Part shown: piece by piece, positions 21,184 to 32,300 of the stretch
How positions within the stretch are numbered: the first letter of the stretch is position 1
Layout of the letters: the number at the start of each line of letters is the position of its first letter
From: Leguminivora glycinivorella
Taxonomy: Eukaryota; Arthropoda; Insecta; Lepidoptera; Tortricidae
Assembly: GCF_023078275.1 (NCBI RefSeq)
Contig: NC_062983.1
Location: forward strand, 14,687,001-14,751,000
Direction: 5' to 3'
DNA length: 64,000 nucleotides
Made by a program: the position numbers and the translations under genes
Notes under the pieces: generated by a model
Seen by the model: the letters and a program-made list of their open reading frames with translations, nothing else
What the model was told of the DNA's origin: nothing
Database searches by the model: none

Positions 21184-21664
21184 CTAAAACATATTAGAGG
21201 TTAGAGCTTGTTTTCTACAAATACAGTTTCAAGGAATTAATGTAATTGGAAAACAAAAATATGTTTGTCTTTACAAAGGACATTAATTGCTCGCATAGCT
21301 TTCAAGGTTATGACATTAGGCACTATTTATACAATTCGAAGAGATGATACAGATGTTGAATTCACAGTACTGATGTGCCGACGGAAAGTTTCCAAAATCA
21401 TCAAAGTTTCACATAGGAAAACTTCGGAAACTTTTCATTTGTATGGACAATTGTATGGATGGAAACTTTCCATTTAATAAATTTAAATTCCCTTTATTTT
21501 TCGTGATAGTTTCGTAAATTTGTCAAGAAATTTAAGTTTTTTTTTGAAAGTTTCCCCAACTTGCACATCACTAATTTACAGGATTTGTTGATAATAATCA
21601 AATATCTAATACAGCACGATACCGTGAATAACTCAACTTTTTACAATCTACGTAAACATTTACT

Positions 21665-22022
21665 TACCGACTATAATGCTCTAATCTAGCCCCTCGATAG
21701 TATATTTAGTGATCTGCATCCTAGCGGTAGCGAACTCCATGCCGACGTTGGCCTACGACCAGACCAACCTAACCTTTTTTTTTTTTTAATACTACGTCGG
21801 TGGCAAACAAGCATACGGCCCGCCTGATGTAAAGCAGTCACCTAGAAGTTCCCTGTTCTGCGATGAAGTTGGTGTCACCTTGTACTCAACGAGTATAATG
21901 CTCCAGCTCCTCGATAGTGTATTTAGTGATCTGCCCCCGTACGGTAGCGAGCTCCATGCCAATATTGGCCCCTCCTGACAGAGTGCCGTCAGCGGAGACC
22001 TACCACGAGCCCAGCTAACCTA
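21665..22022 (-). pseudogene. Two decayed copies of the FN3-2 middle exon
   Basis: Two blocks match the 22.07-kb exon. The nearer copy (about 21888-22015) keeps most of the exon text but has TTGAGT where the parent has the GTGAGT donor, and its start reads through stop codons. The farther copy (about 21665-21770) is shorter and more diverged. Neither could serve as an internal exon as it stands. They are separated by an insertion with a TTTTTT run near 21.78 kb. Confidence 0.75.
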
Positions 22023-22067
22023 GAAGTTCTCTGTTCTATGATGAAGACGGTGTCACCTTGTACTCAC

Positions 22068-22234
22068 CGAGTATAATGCTCCAGCCCCTCGATAGTATAT
22101 TTAGTGATTTGCCCCCGTACGGTGGCAAACTCCATACCAACGTTGGCCCCTCCTGACAGCGTTCCGTCAGCGGAAGCCCACCACCAGACGGAGTAGCCAA
22201 GCAGTTCACCGTTCCATGATGATGATGGTGGTGG
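22068..22234 (-). CDS. Dscam-like: Dscam-like exon: FN3-2 middle
   Basis: The 167-nt exon (phase 0 in, 2 out) begins PPPSSSWNGELLGY, the signature of the second fibronectin repeat of Dscam, and ends TIEGLEHYTR. Acceptor TTTTTATAG, donor CTCG/GTGAGT. Two decayed copies of it follow in the transcribed direction at about 21.89-22.02 and 21.67-21.77 kb. Confidence 0.92.
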
Positions 22235-22765
22235 CTATAAAAATAGGTTGTATATGCAAAATCCAGAGTTCAGACGTGACTTTTTCAAGCACATTGAATC
22301 CCCAGCAAGGTTGGTTTAAATTGTGATCGTTTAAATTGAGGAAATACTTGTATATGTCGCAGGGAAATGGCCAAAACAGAGAAGTGATAAAATCTCTAAA
22401 GGATATGATCAAATCACGTAGGATCTCAAAATGGCGAATCCATTTCATCATTTCTCTAGAAAATTTCAGTCATTTGACAAAATCCCTGACTCTGTTTAAT
22501 GAAATAAAAAAATCGACCAATACACACGCCACGATTTGTCATTTCACTAGATTTGTTTAGGGATTTGATAAAATCCCTGAACCATGACAGTAAGTTGACG
22601 AAACGAGCTTATAAAGTCAACTTATGGATAAATTAGTTTTTCACGTATCGAATTTTGCAAAAAAGGCAATATTTTCATTATATATGATTTTCGGTATATA
22701 ATCTGGTTTCTGTAGGTATGCTTTTGGTATACGTTCTTCGAATACCTTTTTGGAATGTCCCTTAC

Positions 22766-22961
22766 CTGCCAAGCAAGTTCAATAGTGGAAGCCCTCGGAG
22801 CTGAAGCCCGCAGACTCAGCGGCGCACGCGCCGGAGGTTCATGTGACGTCAGAGCGAGCAACGCTCTCGTGTGAGTCGACGCGAATTGAGCAGTCACTGT
22901 TCGAGCTCGCACTAGATACGCTGTCGCTGGCTCCAAACCGGAGATTGTTGCGCCTTCGGTT
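22766..22961 (-). CDS. Dscam-like: Dscam-like exon: FN3-1 end and FN3-2 start
   Basis: The 196-nt exon (phase 2 in, 0 out) encodes TEGATISGLEPATAYLVRAR, an AQFASTHTRALLALT strand, then the linker EPPARAPLSLRAS and TIELAWQ. The domain boundary falls inside the exon, as in other Dscam genes. Acceptor CCACAACAG, donor GGCAG/GTAAGG. Confidence 0.92.
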
Positions 22962-23284
22962 CTGTTGTGGAAGATATTCAATATTAGGTATAAAGACTGA
23001 CAAAAATTCCGTCACTGTGCAAGTTCGGTACGACAGGAATTGACGTCACCGAGACCATTTCAGATAGATCGATGATGTAGTCTCCAAGAAAATCCTATTT
23101 CTAAACTATAGAGATAAACTTTTCATCAACAATCTAATTGTCATTTTACATTTAATATTTTTGAAAAGCAGATACGCTGTTAACGTCATTACCAGTAGAC
23201 CACGGTGCCCGCCGTGGTACCCGACAAAATTTCTCTAGTGAGTGTATATGTTATCTCAGATAAGGCTAGGCGCCTTTTGCAAAC

Positions 23285-23417
23285 TCTAATTGCGTTTTCA
23301 CATTATCCTTTCCGATATCGGATGTCGGAAGGATTTCAAAGGGAAAAGTCAAAGATGGCGGCTTCAATGTATAGGATATCGGTCCTACATCCGATATCGG
23401 ATCAGATAATGTTTGAC
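23285..23417. mobile_element. MITE-8, ends with CATCCGATATCGGA
   Basis: TTTTCACATTATCCTTTCCG, ATATCGGATGTCGGAAGG at the left and CATCCGATATCGGATCAG with ATAATGT at the right. A second copy lies at 45518-45600. The SINE head follows immediately. Confidence 0.6.
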
Positions 23418-23665
23418 GACCGGTCTGGCGCAGTCGGTAGTGACCCTGCCTGCTACGCCGTGGTCCCGGGTTCGAATCCCGGTAAGGGCATTTATTTGTG
23501 TGATGAGCACAGATATTTGTTCCTGAGTCATGGATGTTTTCTATGTATATAAGTATATTAATCGTTGTCTGAGTACCTGCAACACAAGCCTTCTTGAGCT
23601 TACCGTGGGACTCAGTCAATCTGTGTAAGAATGTCCTGTAATATTTATTTATTTATTATTTATTT
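23418..23665 (+). mobile_element. tRNA-headed SINE
   Basis: The head GACCGGTCTGGCGCAGTCGG contains an A box and GGTTCGAATCC a B box. The body has GTGATGAGCACAGATATTTG, and the tail TCTTGAGCTTACCGTGGGAC ends in ATTTATTTATT. Near-identical copies are at 41.97 kb (+) and 59.5 kb (-). Confidence 0.85.
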
Positions 23666-23784
23666 AATGAAAACGCACTAAGGGCGAGCAATTTGTGCTT
23701 GCAACTCTTATATAAATCCTTTAGAATATTACGGTATAGCGAGAGAGATGGTGCTGCAAAAGGGATGATATCGTTAGAACTTAC

Positions 23785-23995
23785 TCAGAGTAACTGTCCA
23801 AGTTATGCGCCGAGACCGAGACATTGTGCGTGTCAGCGTCCCTCCAAGAATCCGAACTAGTTGAGTCGTGTTTCCGATACTGGACAACGTAACCCAGAAC
23901 GGGTGAGTTACCGTCGTAGGGCCGCCGCCATTGCAGGCGAACCGACCTCGATGTGGTCTCTAGAACTCGGAAGTTTGATGGTGGCTCCGGGGGTT
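23785..23995 (-). CDS. Dscam-like: Dscam-like exon: FN3-1 main part
   Basis: The 211-nt exon (phase 1 in, 2 out) opens EPPEPPSNFRVLETTSRSVRLQW, continues RRPYDGNSPVLGYVVQYRKH and ends HNLDSYSE. The PYDGNSP phrase is typical of the first fibronectin III repeat of Dscam. Acceptor TTTCCTAG, donor TCTGA/GTAAGT. A MITE-1 copy lies about 50 bp upstream of the acceptor, so the branch-site region is squeezed between exon and transposon. Confidence 0.93.
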
Positions 23996-24042
23996 CTAGG
24001 AAAGTATAAAACAGAAATCAATATAAGTACCCTACAACCTGG

Positions 24043-24172
24043 CCCCGTAGCCGAATGGCACTTTTATGACGCGAAACGAAAACGAAACGCCGCGAAAGGT
24101 AGTCTGGCTCTGTCGCGCCAATACGCAAGAGCGATAGAGATAGATATCTACGAGCGTTTTGTTTCTACGCAC
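24043..24172. mobile_element. MITE-1 copy beside the FN3-1 exon
   Basis: CCCCGTAGCCGAATGGCACTT to ATATCTACGAGCGTTTTG, about 50 bp upstream of the FN3-1 acceptor in the minus-strand gene. Confidence 0.8.
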
Positions 24173-24312
24173 CCTGAGCTTAATATTCGAAATAAGATGC
24201 CATGTAAGTATTGGAAAAATGACGGACTTTTGCAATCCGGGCGGTCTCCCTTGGCTATGGCCACTCCGCCATGGCGGAAGCCGTCGAAATTTCTCGTCTA
24301 TATGCCATCTTA

Positions 24313-26410
24313 GTAAGACTAGAAGTAACAATTTCTGGTCCTATAGTGGTCGAGAGCACCAAATTAAATCACATTAAATGGTCCTATAAATAGTCTTTAT
24401 TGGTACTGTAGAGCCGATTTGGCGCAATTATGCAGCCATTTAGTGATATAATAGGGCTATAGCAGTATCATCCGTGACGTTTAAGGTCTATAATGGTGAT
24501 GTGATGATGACTATTGTGCTAATTTGTTGACATAGAGGACACAGTAACGCTATTATAGTATCAATTTATGCTATAGTAGCATTTGAGATTCCGTTATACA
24601 GGTTTTTTGTTCTGTAATAGCAGTTGCCGTCCCTTTTAATGCGAATGAATGAAATTTATAAAATAATTTAATGTGTGTAAAATTTAACAAAAACTGTTCT
24701 AAACGAGGAACTTTATGAAAAGTGGCGTGTGAACTTGTGAAGTTTAGTGTCAATCAATATAATTTGGATTTCGTATAATTCCATCATTACTGCAAAAAGG
24801 TATGCGATGGAAATTTTACCGTTAAAAGAATATTAGTTTAATGGAGTATTTTAAGTGCGCCCTCGATTTATACCTGTTTTGAATAAAATAAATAAATATA
24901 ATTTAATACAATAAAATTATTGGCACCATAGTTTCTACTATGGATCCAAGAAGTAAAACATACGCTTTTATAGTTCGACTATGTCACTTATCATACGCAT
25001 TCACTGCCATAAGCCCGCCATTGTGGATTCAATTAGGGTTGCATGAGACTTTAACTATGATCCAGTTTAACTTATAAGTTCTTTATATAGAAAACAATAC
25101 TTGTTTTCAATGTTTTACTATAGAAAGATCTTCTAAACAGTTTTTTTTTATAAAACATATAGTAAACTCAGCTATAACGCTATTGTGTTTTAAAAGAGAT
25201 ACCGAAACCATTATTCCACAGTTCTGTGATATAAAAGAGTAATTGTGACGTATACGGCGATGAGATATAAAAGGCATTAGAAAACGACTATTAACGCTTT
25301 TCAAAGCTATATAAACGTATCCTGAAACTTCATTATACAGCAAAATAGCTCTATAATGGTATTCATATCACTACTACAATGTTAAATACTGTAGCAGTGT
25401 TTTCCAAAGCCACTATATCCCAAAGTAGTGGTATAGTTAGGTTTTAATTTCTGTTAAAATACGACTACTAAAAATACTATAAGCGGCTTGTTGGGAACCT
25501 TAATAGCGCAAATTGATAGCATAACAGGGATTCCTAACACTATTATACAATAATATTGTTCTTTAGTAGGTTATTTGATCCTGTTATAGACCAGGCCTAT
25601 AGCGGCTCTATAAAATGGTGATATAAACGTTTACATCACTTCCTAATAACACCTTTTAGCTGTATAACACAACAACTATAGCGGCTTGTCGGGAACCTTA
25701 ATAGCGTAAATTGATTGCATAACAGTGATTTCTAACACCATTATATAATAATATTGTTCTATAGTAGTCATATTTGATCCTGTTATACACCGGGCCTATA
25801 GCGGCTCTATAAAATGGTGATATAAACGTTTACATCACTTCCTAATAACACCTTTTAGCTGTATAACGCAACAACTATAGCGGCTTGTCGGGAACCTTAA
25901 TAGCGCAAATTGATTGCATAACAGTGATTTCTAACACCATTATATAATAATATTGTTATATAGTAGTCATATTTGATCCTGTTATAGACCAGGCCTATAG
26001 CGGCTCTATAAAATGGTGATATAAACGTTTACATCACTTCCTAATAACACCTTTTAGCTGTATAACGCAACAACTATAGCGGCTTGTCGGGAACCTTAAT
26101 AGCGCAAATTTATTGCATAGCAGTGATTCCTAACACTATTATACAATAATATAGATCTATAGTAGTCATATTTGATCCTGTTATAGACCAGGCCTATAGC
26201 GGCTCTATAAAATGGTGATATAAACGTTTACATCACTTCCTAATAACACCTTTTAGCGGTATAAGCTTATAGAGCTAAAAGGTGTTACTGGAGGCTTTTA
26301 TACGACAAGCGGTCACGCCGAAAACCTTTATACGACATCTATAGTAGCTTTTGGCGTCGAAAACCAAAATTATAGCACTAAAATGTTACTTGGGAGGCAT
26401 CTTTGGCCAA
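24313..26410. mobile_element. Non-coding repeat block with 190-bp tandem units
   Basis: From about 25487 to 26270 a unit of about 190 bp (CTATAGCGGCTTGTCGGGAA, ATGGTGATATAAACGTTTAC, CCTAATAACACCTTTTAGC) is present four times. The surrounding sequence is full of CTATAGTGG/CTATAGTAG motifs. No coding frame is visible. Confidence 0.7.
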
Positions 26411-26489
26411 CTCTAAGAGTAAGCAGTACGCAATCGCACCTCCAAATAACAAGCTAAGCGCTAAACCATATTTCATATTTATACTCGTA

Positions 26490-26706
26490 ACTAGCTTTTT
26501 CCCGCGGCTTCGCTCGCATTAAAATCAAAAATTACGGAATGCTACATGCAAACATTTTAGGGAAATGGGGGGTTAGAAAGAAAATAAGTAGCCTATGTCA
26601 CTTTCCATCCCTTCAACTATCTCCAATTAAAAAAATCACGTTAATTCGTTGCTCCGTTTTGCAAACAAACAGACACACACACTTTCCCATTTATAATATT
26701 AAGTAT
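26490..26706. mobile_element. CTAGCTTTTGCC element copy
   Basis: CTAGCTTTTTCCCGCGGCTTC to CCCATTTATAATATTAAG. Confidence 0.75.
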
Positions 26707-26867
26707 GGATATTTTTTGATTAGGTATGTTTTATTTCCGCTACCCAAAGGTTGTCTGGTAGAGATCGCTCTTTAGCGATAAGACCGCCTGTTGTCTGCCT
26801 CTATTTATAATCATGTGTTTTGTCTCCACTGTATCTTTTGCTGAGGTGTGCCAATAATAGTTATTTG

Positions 26868-27285
26868 TTATACAAGGGGGCAAAGTTGTATTTTAACGCC
26901 GAGTGTGGAATTGAAAAACGAGCAAGCGAAAGGATTCTATAGTTGAACCACGAGCGAAGCGAGTGGTTCGAGAATAGAATCCTGAACTTGCGAGTTTTTT
27001 AACACACGAGAAGTAAAATACATTTGCACCCGTGTGTAACACAAAACTTTTCCCCTCACTATAGCGAGGAAACTACAACGCAAAAAATGCGTTTATCACT
27101 GCTTCCAGTAGTTGCACAGGTGGTAAATCATCTTCATTACTAGATTCACCTACTTTTATAAATTTTAAAGCACTTAATTTGACTTTATTCAAGGTCAAAT
27201 TACTTTACCCACTAGTGGATAAAATGCGTTTTTACCCGCTGGTATTAAAGGACAAAACACGTGTTTCCAAGCTAGTGAGGGGAAA
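26868..27285. mobile_element. MITE-A copy 2
   Basis: Same sequence family and orientation as 1857-2304. A (CTAT)n run follows at 27294-27313. It lies just upstream of the LTR element. Confidence 0.85.
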
Positions 27286-27383
27286 AGAGTATTCTATCTA
27301 TCTATCTATCTATGGATAATAAGGTCAGCAACTCAGTAATTTACCTTGCACTGCAAGATGAACGAAGTGGTCGGACCTCACAT

Positions 27384-27522
27384 TGTAGTGTATACTATGT
27401 ATAGTTATGTACGTAGCTGATAAGTTATATATAAGGACCAATTACTCATGTATGAGAGTAGTATTAAATCATCATTTAATCTAAACAGTCGTTTCCACTC
27501 TACTCCGAACCCTCACCTTACA
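27384..27522 (+). repeat. 5' LTR, 139 bp
   Basis: Starts TGTAGTGTATACTATG and ends CCTCACCTTACA. It is identical base for base to 33179-33317. It contains a TATATAAGG box (27435-27443) that could direct transcription. Confidence 0.92.
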
Positions 27523-27540
27523 TGGCGACCCTGCCATATA
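27523..27540 (+). promoter_or_regulatory. Primer-binding site
   Basis: TGGCGACCCTGCC begins directly after the LTR. TGG pairs with the CCA end of a tRNA. TGGCGACC starts are known from Arg-tRNA-primed elements of the 412/mdg1 group, but the tRNA here is not proven. Confidence 0.65.
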
Positions 27541-27689
27541 CGGTGTCGCGCGTGCGGTCAGTCACCGATCGGTATTGAGAGCGCAGTTCATTACCATGTT
27601 AACATAGCTCAAGTGGACAATTAGAACAAAAGTAAATAACGTGATGTTTTTTCTCGCAGTTAAGGTTTTCTGATTTAAAAAGTTTCACT

Positions 27690-27956
27690 ATGGGGGCTAC
27701 AAAATCAAAAGAAGAGGTAATTATTGCACAAACTGCGGCCGGAGGTGACAATAAGGCTTCTGCGAGCACCGACGAACTTCGATTCCACGCAAGTGTCACT
27801 AATATTATCTTGGGTATATTGCTCGTCATAATCGTCATCGGAGGAGGCTACGCCCTGTACAGAAGGTGTAAGAAAACCTACAAAAAATGGATGCGCCAGG
27901 AGGTCGCTCTAGCTGAGCTGCAGCGTGCTGCTCGTACGGCTCCGATAAGTGTTTGA
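27690..27956 (+). CDS. Small membrane ORF of the LTR element
   Basis: An 88-residue frame between LTR and gag begins MGATKSK, a good N-myristoylation context. At residues 35-55 it has a hydrophobic span (IILGILLVIIVIGGGYALY) followed by a basic RRCKK patch and a short helical tail. Together these predict a membrane-anchored protein with a cytoplasmic tail. I cannot assign a function; a role in assembly or trafficking is only a guess. The frame is intact, as are gag and pol. Confidence 0.75.
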   Translation: MGATKSKEEVIIAQTAAGGDNKASASTDELRFHASVTNIILGILLVIIVIGGGYALYRRCKKTYKKWMRQEVALAELQRAARTAPISV

Positions 27957-28162
27957 TTGAAGTGTTAACGGAAATTGTGTAATGTGCGTTTCGTTTTTTT
28001 TTTTGGTGCCAGTGTTTCAACGGACAGTAAATGAACTATTACTACGAGTAAGTGATACAGTGAACAAACATTTCGCGTGAAGTAAGTTAAGGACAATAAT
28101 GTGACGTCAATGTAAGTTAAAATAGGTATGTATTAAATTAGGTACTTAGATATAATTTTGTG

Positions 28163-29386
28163 ATGGCAGATGAATTATTGAAATGTTACAACGAGTTAAT
28201 TGTCATAAAAAAATATTTAGTTAAAAAAGGGAAATCAAGGTTTGAGGGTAACATAACAAAAAATCAACTGTCAAAAGTGAATGATATTATAAATAGGTGT
28301 AACAATATTATCTCCCAATTTTCCCTGTTAAAGGACGTAAACTCAGGAGTTATCGAGGAGACCAATAAATTGTACATTAAAATTACTACTCTGCATAAAG
28401 AAATTTTAGAGTTATGTTCAAAGCCTGAGGTAGAGGAAAATACGAGTACAAGTAGCGATAGCGAATATAGTGAATGTGACACCATGGAGTTCGATTTAAA
28501 GTCAGCTTGTAGTCTTATACCTCTCATGGATGGTACTGAGGAAACAACAAAGAGATTGATCGATGCTGTTGATATGTATTCGGGTATGTTGAACGAGATA
28601 GGCAAAAAGTCTCTTATTACATTTGTGTTAAAAGGAAGGTTATCTGAAAGTGCGAAACTGCGTGTGTCAGCTACTTATTTGACCGTAGAGCAACTTATAA
28701 GTGATTTACGTAACTCACTTTTACCTAAAAAGTCTTTTACAGCAATCCATTCCCGGCTTCAGAATATAAGTCAGGGTTGGCGTAGTATAGATCAGTATGG
28801 ATCCGAGATAGAAAAACTTTTTTCCGAGTTAACTATAACTCAGGCAGAAGGTAATTCGGCGAGTTATGATGTGCTAAAGCCGTTGAACGAAAAAATGTGT
28901 ATTAAAAAGTTCACAGATGGTTTGAAGGACCCAAGGCTCAGCACTATCATTGCAGCGCGTAACTTCAGCAGCCTGAAGGACGCGATACAGGCAGCGCAGG
29001 ACGAAGAAGTATCGAGACCGACAACGTCCAGCCAGCCGGAGATCATGGGTATGTACCGCTCACATAACTCTTTTAACAGGTACCACAGAGGATTCGCTCA
29101 CAACTCGCACAGAGGTCATCGTTATCGTAATCAAAGGGGTCCGCGACAGTTTTCTTATGGTCGATATGCTCAATCCCAAACCGCGCAAGGAAACTCGCGA
29201 GGAGGTGGCCGTGGAAACAAATCACGAGGCAGGCCGGCACGAGGGGGTTCGTATTTCGGGTCCCGTGCCCGAGGGGTCAACGCTCGTGGCAGCCTGCACG
29301 TGATATCGCACAGCGAGAATGGCTCGACCGGTCAACACCCGAGTGCACCAAATACGGAATCGCTGAATCATTTTTTTCGAGACTGA
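28163..29386 (+). CDS. gag: Gag protein of the LTR element
   Basis: A 407-residue frame starts at an ATG at 28163. The central part contains a capsid-like helical stretch (for example LITFVLKGRLSESAKLRVSA, and IKKFTDGLKDPRLSTIIAAR). The C-terminus is rich in arginine and glycine (RGGGRGNKSRGRPARGG) in place of a CCHC zinc knuckle. It probably forms the particle shell and binds RNA through the RG tail. It stops at 29386 and overlaps the open region of pol, which lies in the +1 phase. Confidence 0.88.
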   Translation: MADELLKCYNELIVIKKYLVKKGKSRFEGNITKNQLSKVNDIINRCNNIISQFSLLKDVNSGVIEETNKLYIKITTLHKEILELCSKPEVEENTSTSSDSEYSECDTMEFDLKSACSLIPLMDGTEETTKRLIDAVDMYSGMLNEIGKKSLITFVLKGRLSESAKLRVSATYLTVEQLISDLRNSLLPKKSFTAIHSRLQNISQGWRSIDQYGSEIEKLFSELTITQAEGNSASYDVLKPLNEKMCIKKFTDGLKDPRLSTIIAARNFSSLKDAIQAAQDEEVSRPTTSSQPEIMGMYRSHNSFNRYHRGFAHNSHRGHRYRNQRGPRQFSYGRYAQSQTAQGNSRGGGRGNKSRGRPARGGSYFGSRARGVNARGSLHVISHSENGSTGQHPSAPNTESLNHFFRD

Positions 29387-32300
29387 TGTCATTTACACGT
29401 GCAATGATTTAAATAGAGCAACCTTAAATATAGGAAAAACCGCTTATAACTGGTTATTGGATACGGGAGCATCTTTGTGCGCGATAAAGTATGAAATTAT
29501 ACAAAATTGGGACATTCCGTTCCATGATAAGAAAATATATGTCACAGGCATAGGCGGACAAGTCACATCTAACGGATATGTTATATTGAAATTAAATTAC
29601 AACGGTTGCGAATTCGAACATTCATTTTTTGTTTTTAAAAATTTATCATGTAACGCGGATGGTATTTTAGGGCAGGATTTCTTTGGAAAGCATAAAGCAA
29701 ATATTAATTTTGAAACAAACACGTTACGACTATTATCACGACACGGACAAGTAGTTAACATAGATTTTAGAAGCTCATCAGAAATGGTAAATAGTTACCT
29801 TACTATACCCGCGCGTAGTGAAATCATACATTACATGGATACTAGTATTACGGAGGATTTTGTAGTAAATAGTCAGGAATTATGCGACGGAATATACGTT
29901 GCGAGTGCTATAGTCAAACCGATTCAAGGTAAAATACCCATTAAAATATTAAACACAAGGGATAGTGACGTAAATTTAAGCCGTTTCACAATTAATAAGA
30001 GTAGATTGAGTGATTTCTTTATTTGTGAATTTAGCAAGCCAACTATGAACGCCGAAAGGGTAAAATCGTTGTTTTCTGCATTAGATTTGAGTAAATTAAA
30101 CGAAGAGGAACAGAAATCAATTGAGAATATATGCGCAAAATATCCGGATGTCTTTTTCCTACCGGGCGATAAATTGACCACTACAATGCTTTACAACCAG
30201 ACGATAGAATTAAAACCGGGTAGTTCACCAGTTTATGTCAAACCTTACAGATTGCCACACTCGCAAAAGGCTGAAATTGATAGGCAAATTAAAGGAATGC
30301 TAGATGATGGAATAATTGAAGAGGCAAGAAGTGCGTGGTCGAGTCCGTTATTATTGGTTCCTAAAAAGTTAGATGCTTCAAAACAAAAGAAATGGCGCGT
30401 GGTCATCGACTATAGAAAGTTAAATAATCAAATTAAAGATGATAAATTCCCACTTCCAAATATAACTGAGGTTTTAGACTCCTTATCAGGTTCTATATAT
30501 TTTTCGCATCTAGACTTATATCAAGGATTTTATCAAATAAATTTAGATAAATCAAGCCGACCACTCACAGCATTTCAAACAAGTAAAAATCAATATCAAA
30601 TGACCAGACTTCCCCAAGGCTGTAAAACTTCACCTAACGCTTTTTCACGCATGATGACTGTGGCCATGTCAGGCCTCAATTATGAGCAGTGTTTGGTATA
30701 TCAGGATGATTTAGTTGTTTTCGGAAGAAGTTTAGCCATACACAATCAAAATTTATTAGACGTTTTCAGTAGATTAAGGAAAGTAAATTTAAAGCTTAAC
30801 CCTGCCAAGTGTCAATTTTTACGAAAAGAAATATTATATTTGGGTCATGTTGTTTCAGAAAAGGGCATTTTGCCAGATCCCGAAAAAACCAAAGTTCTAA
30901 ATAATTATCCGACTCCTCAGACAGCTGACGAAGTTAAACGTTTCGTGGCATTTGCAAGTTACTATCGTAAATTTATTGTCAATTTCGCAGATAAAGCTTA
31001 TCCACTCAATAAATTGTGTTGTAAAGATGTACCATTTATATGGACCCAAGAGTGTGAACAGTCATTTCAAACATTAAAATCTGCACTAGTTAAACCACCG
31101 GTACTGCAATATCCAAATTTTTCGGCGGAAAACCAATTTCTTTTACAATGTGATGCGTCAGGAAAAGCTTTAGGTTCAGTTTTGTGTAACGGTGATGGTC
31201 GACCAGTCGCTTACGCTAGTCGAAGTCTTAACAAGGCAGAATTAAATTACCCTACAGTTGAAAAAGAGTTATTAGCGTTAGTATGGAGCATTCGCTACTT
31301 TAGACCTTATTTATATGGTAGAAAGTTTAAAGTACAAACGGACCACCGACCACTAGTGTATTTGTTTACTATGAGAGACCCTACCAGTAGGTTATTAAAG
31401 TTCCGTTTACAATTGGAGGAGTATAACTTTACAGTTGAATACTTAAAAGGTTCTCAGAATTCCGTGGCAGACGCTCTGTCTCGCATAAATATTACGTCAG
31501 AGGATTTGAAACAAATGAATGAGCAAGTTATAAATGTGATGACACGAGCGCAAAGACGAAAGATCGAGAGTATGCAAGGTACAGACAGTACAAGTTCTTC
31601 GGTTCTTAATATACCTACTAATTCGAGGCTTGATCACCCAAGAATTGTGGATATCATTAAAAAACCGGAAAATTTTACTGAGTTGTGTATTACGTCATGT
31701 AGAGATTATAAAAAAAATATGAGAGAGAATTTCGTAAAAGAGACGTCTAAATATTTTAATTACGTGCCCAGAAAATCGTGTATTTATTTTAATCCAACAT
31801 CTCAATCGCTACTATCGCGAGCCGAATTAGCGAGAGATTTGGATGCAATTTGCAAGAAAATAAATATAAAAGAATTATGCGTCATAAGAAATGAATTCAA
31901 TAAAGATTTTATTGCGGGCTTAATACAAGAAATAAATAGCTATGACGTTTGGTCCGGACCACGAATATGTGTGTTAAGTAATGTACAAAGAATAAATGAT
32001 TTACATGATAGACGCGTAATAATTAATGACTTTCACCTACTCCCCACAAGTGGCCACGCGGGGATTAGGAGGATGTCTAATAACATAAAAAAGCACTATT
32101 ATTGGCCTAGTATGGAAAAAGACATACGAGATTTTGTATCAAAATGCACCCAATGTCAAAAACAAAAATATTGCGCACCAACTAAACAGCCGATGGAAAT
32201 AACAACTACAGCCAATAGCGCGTTAGAAAAGATTTATTTAGACACAGTAGGACCCTTGCCAAAAGATGAACATGGTTATTGTTACGTGCTAACTTTACAG

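Noticed and set aside
23418..23500. tRNA gene with A and B boxes
   Set aside because: The tRNA-like head continues into a SINE body and tail that recur at 41.97 and 59.5 kb; the clover-leaf is not complete.
25487..26270. CRISPR-like array
   Set aside because: Units of 190 bp repeat along their whole length without unique spacers; eukaryotic context.
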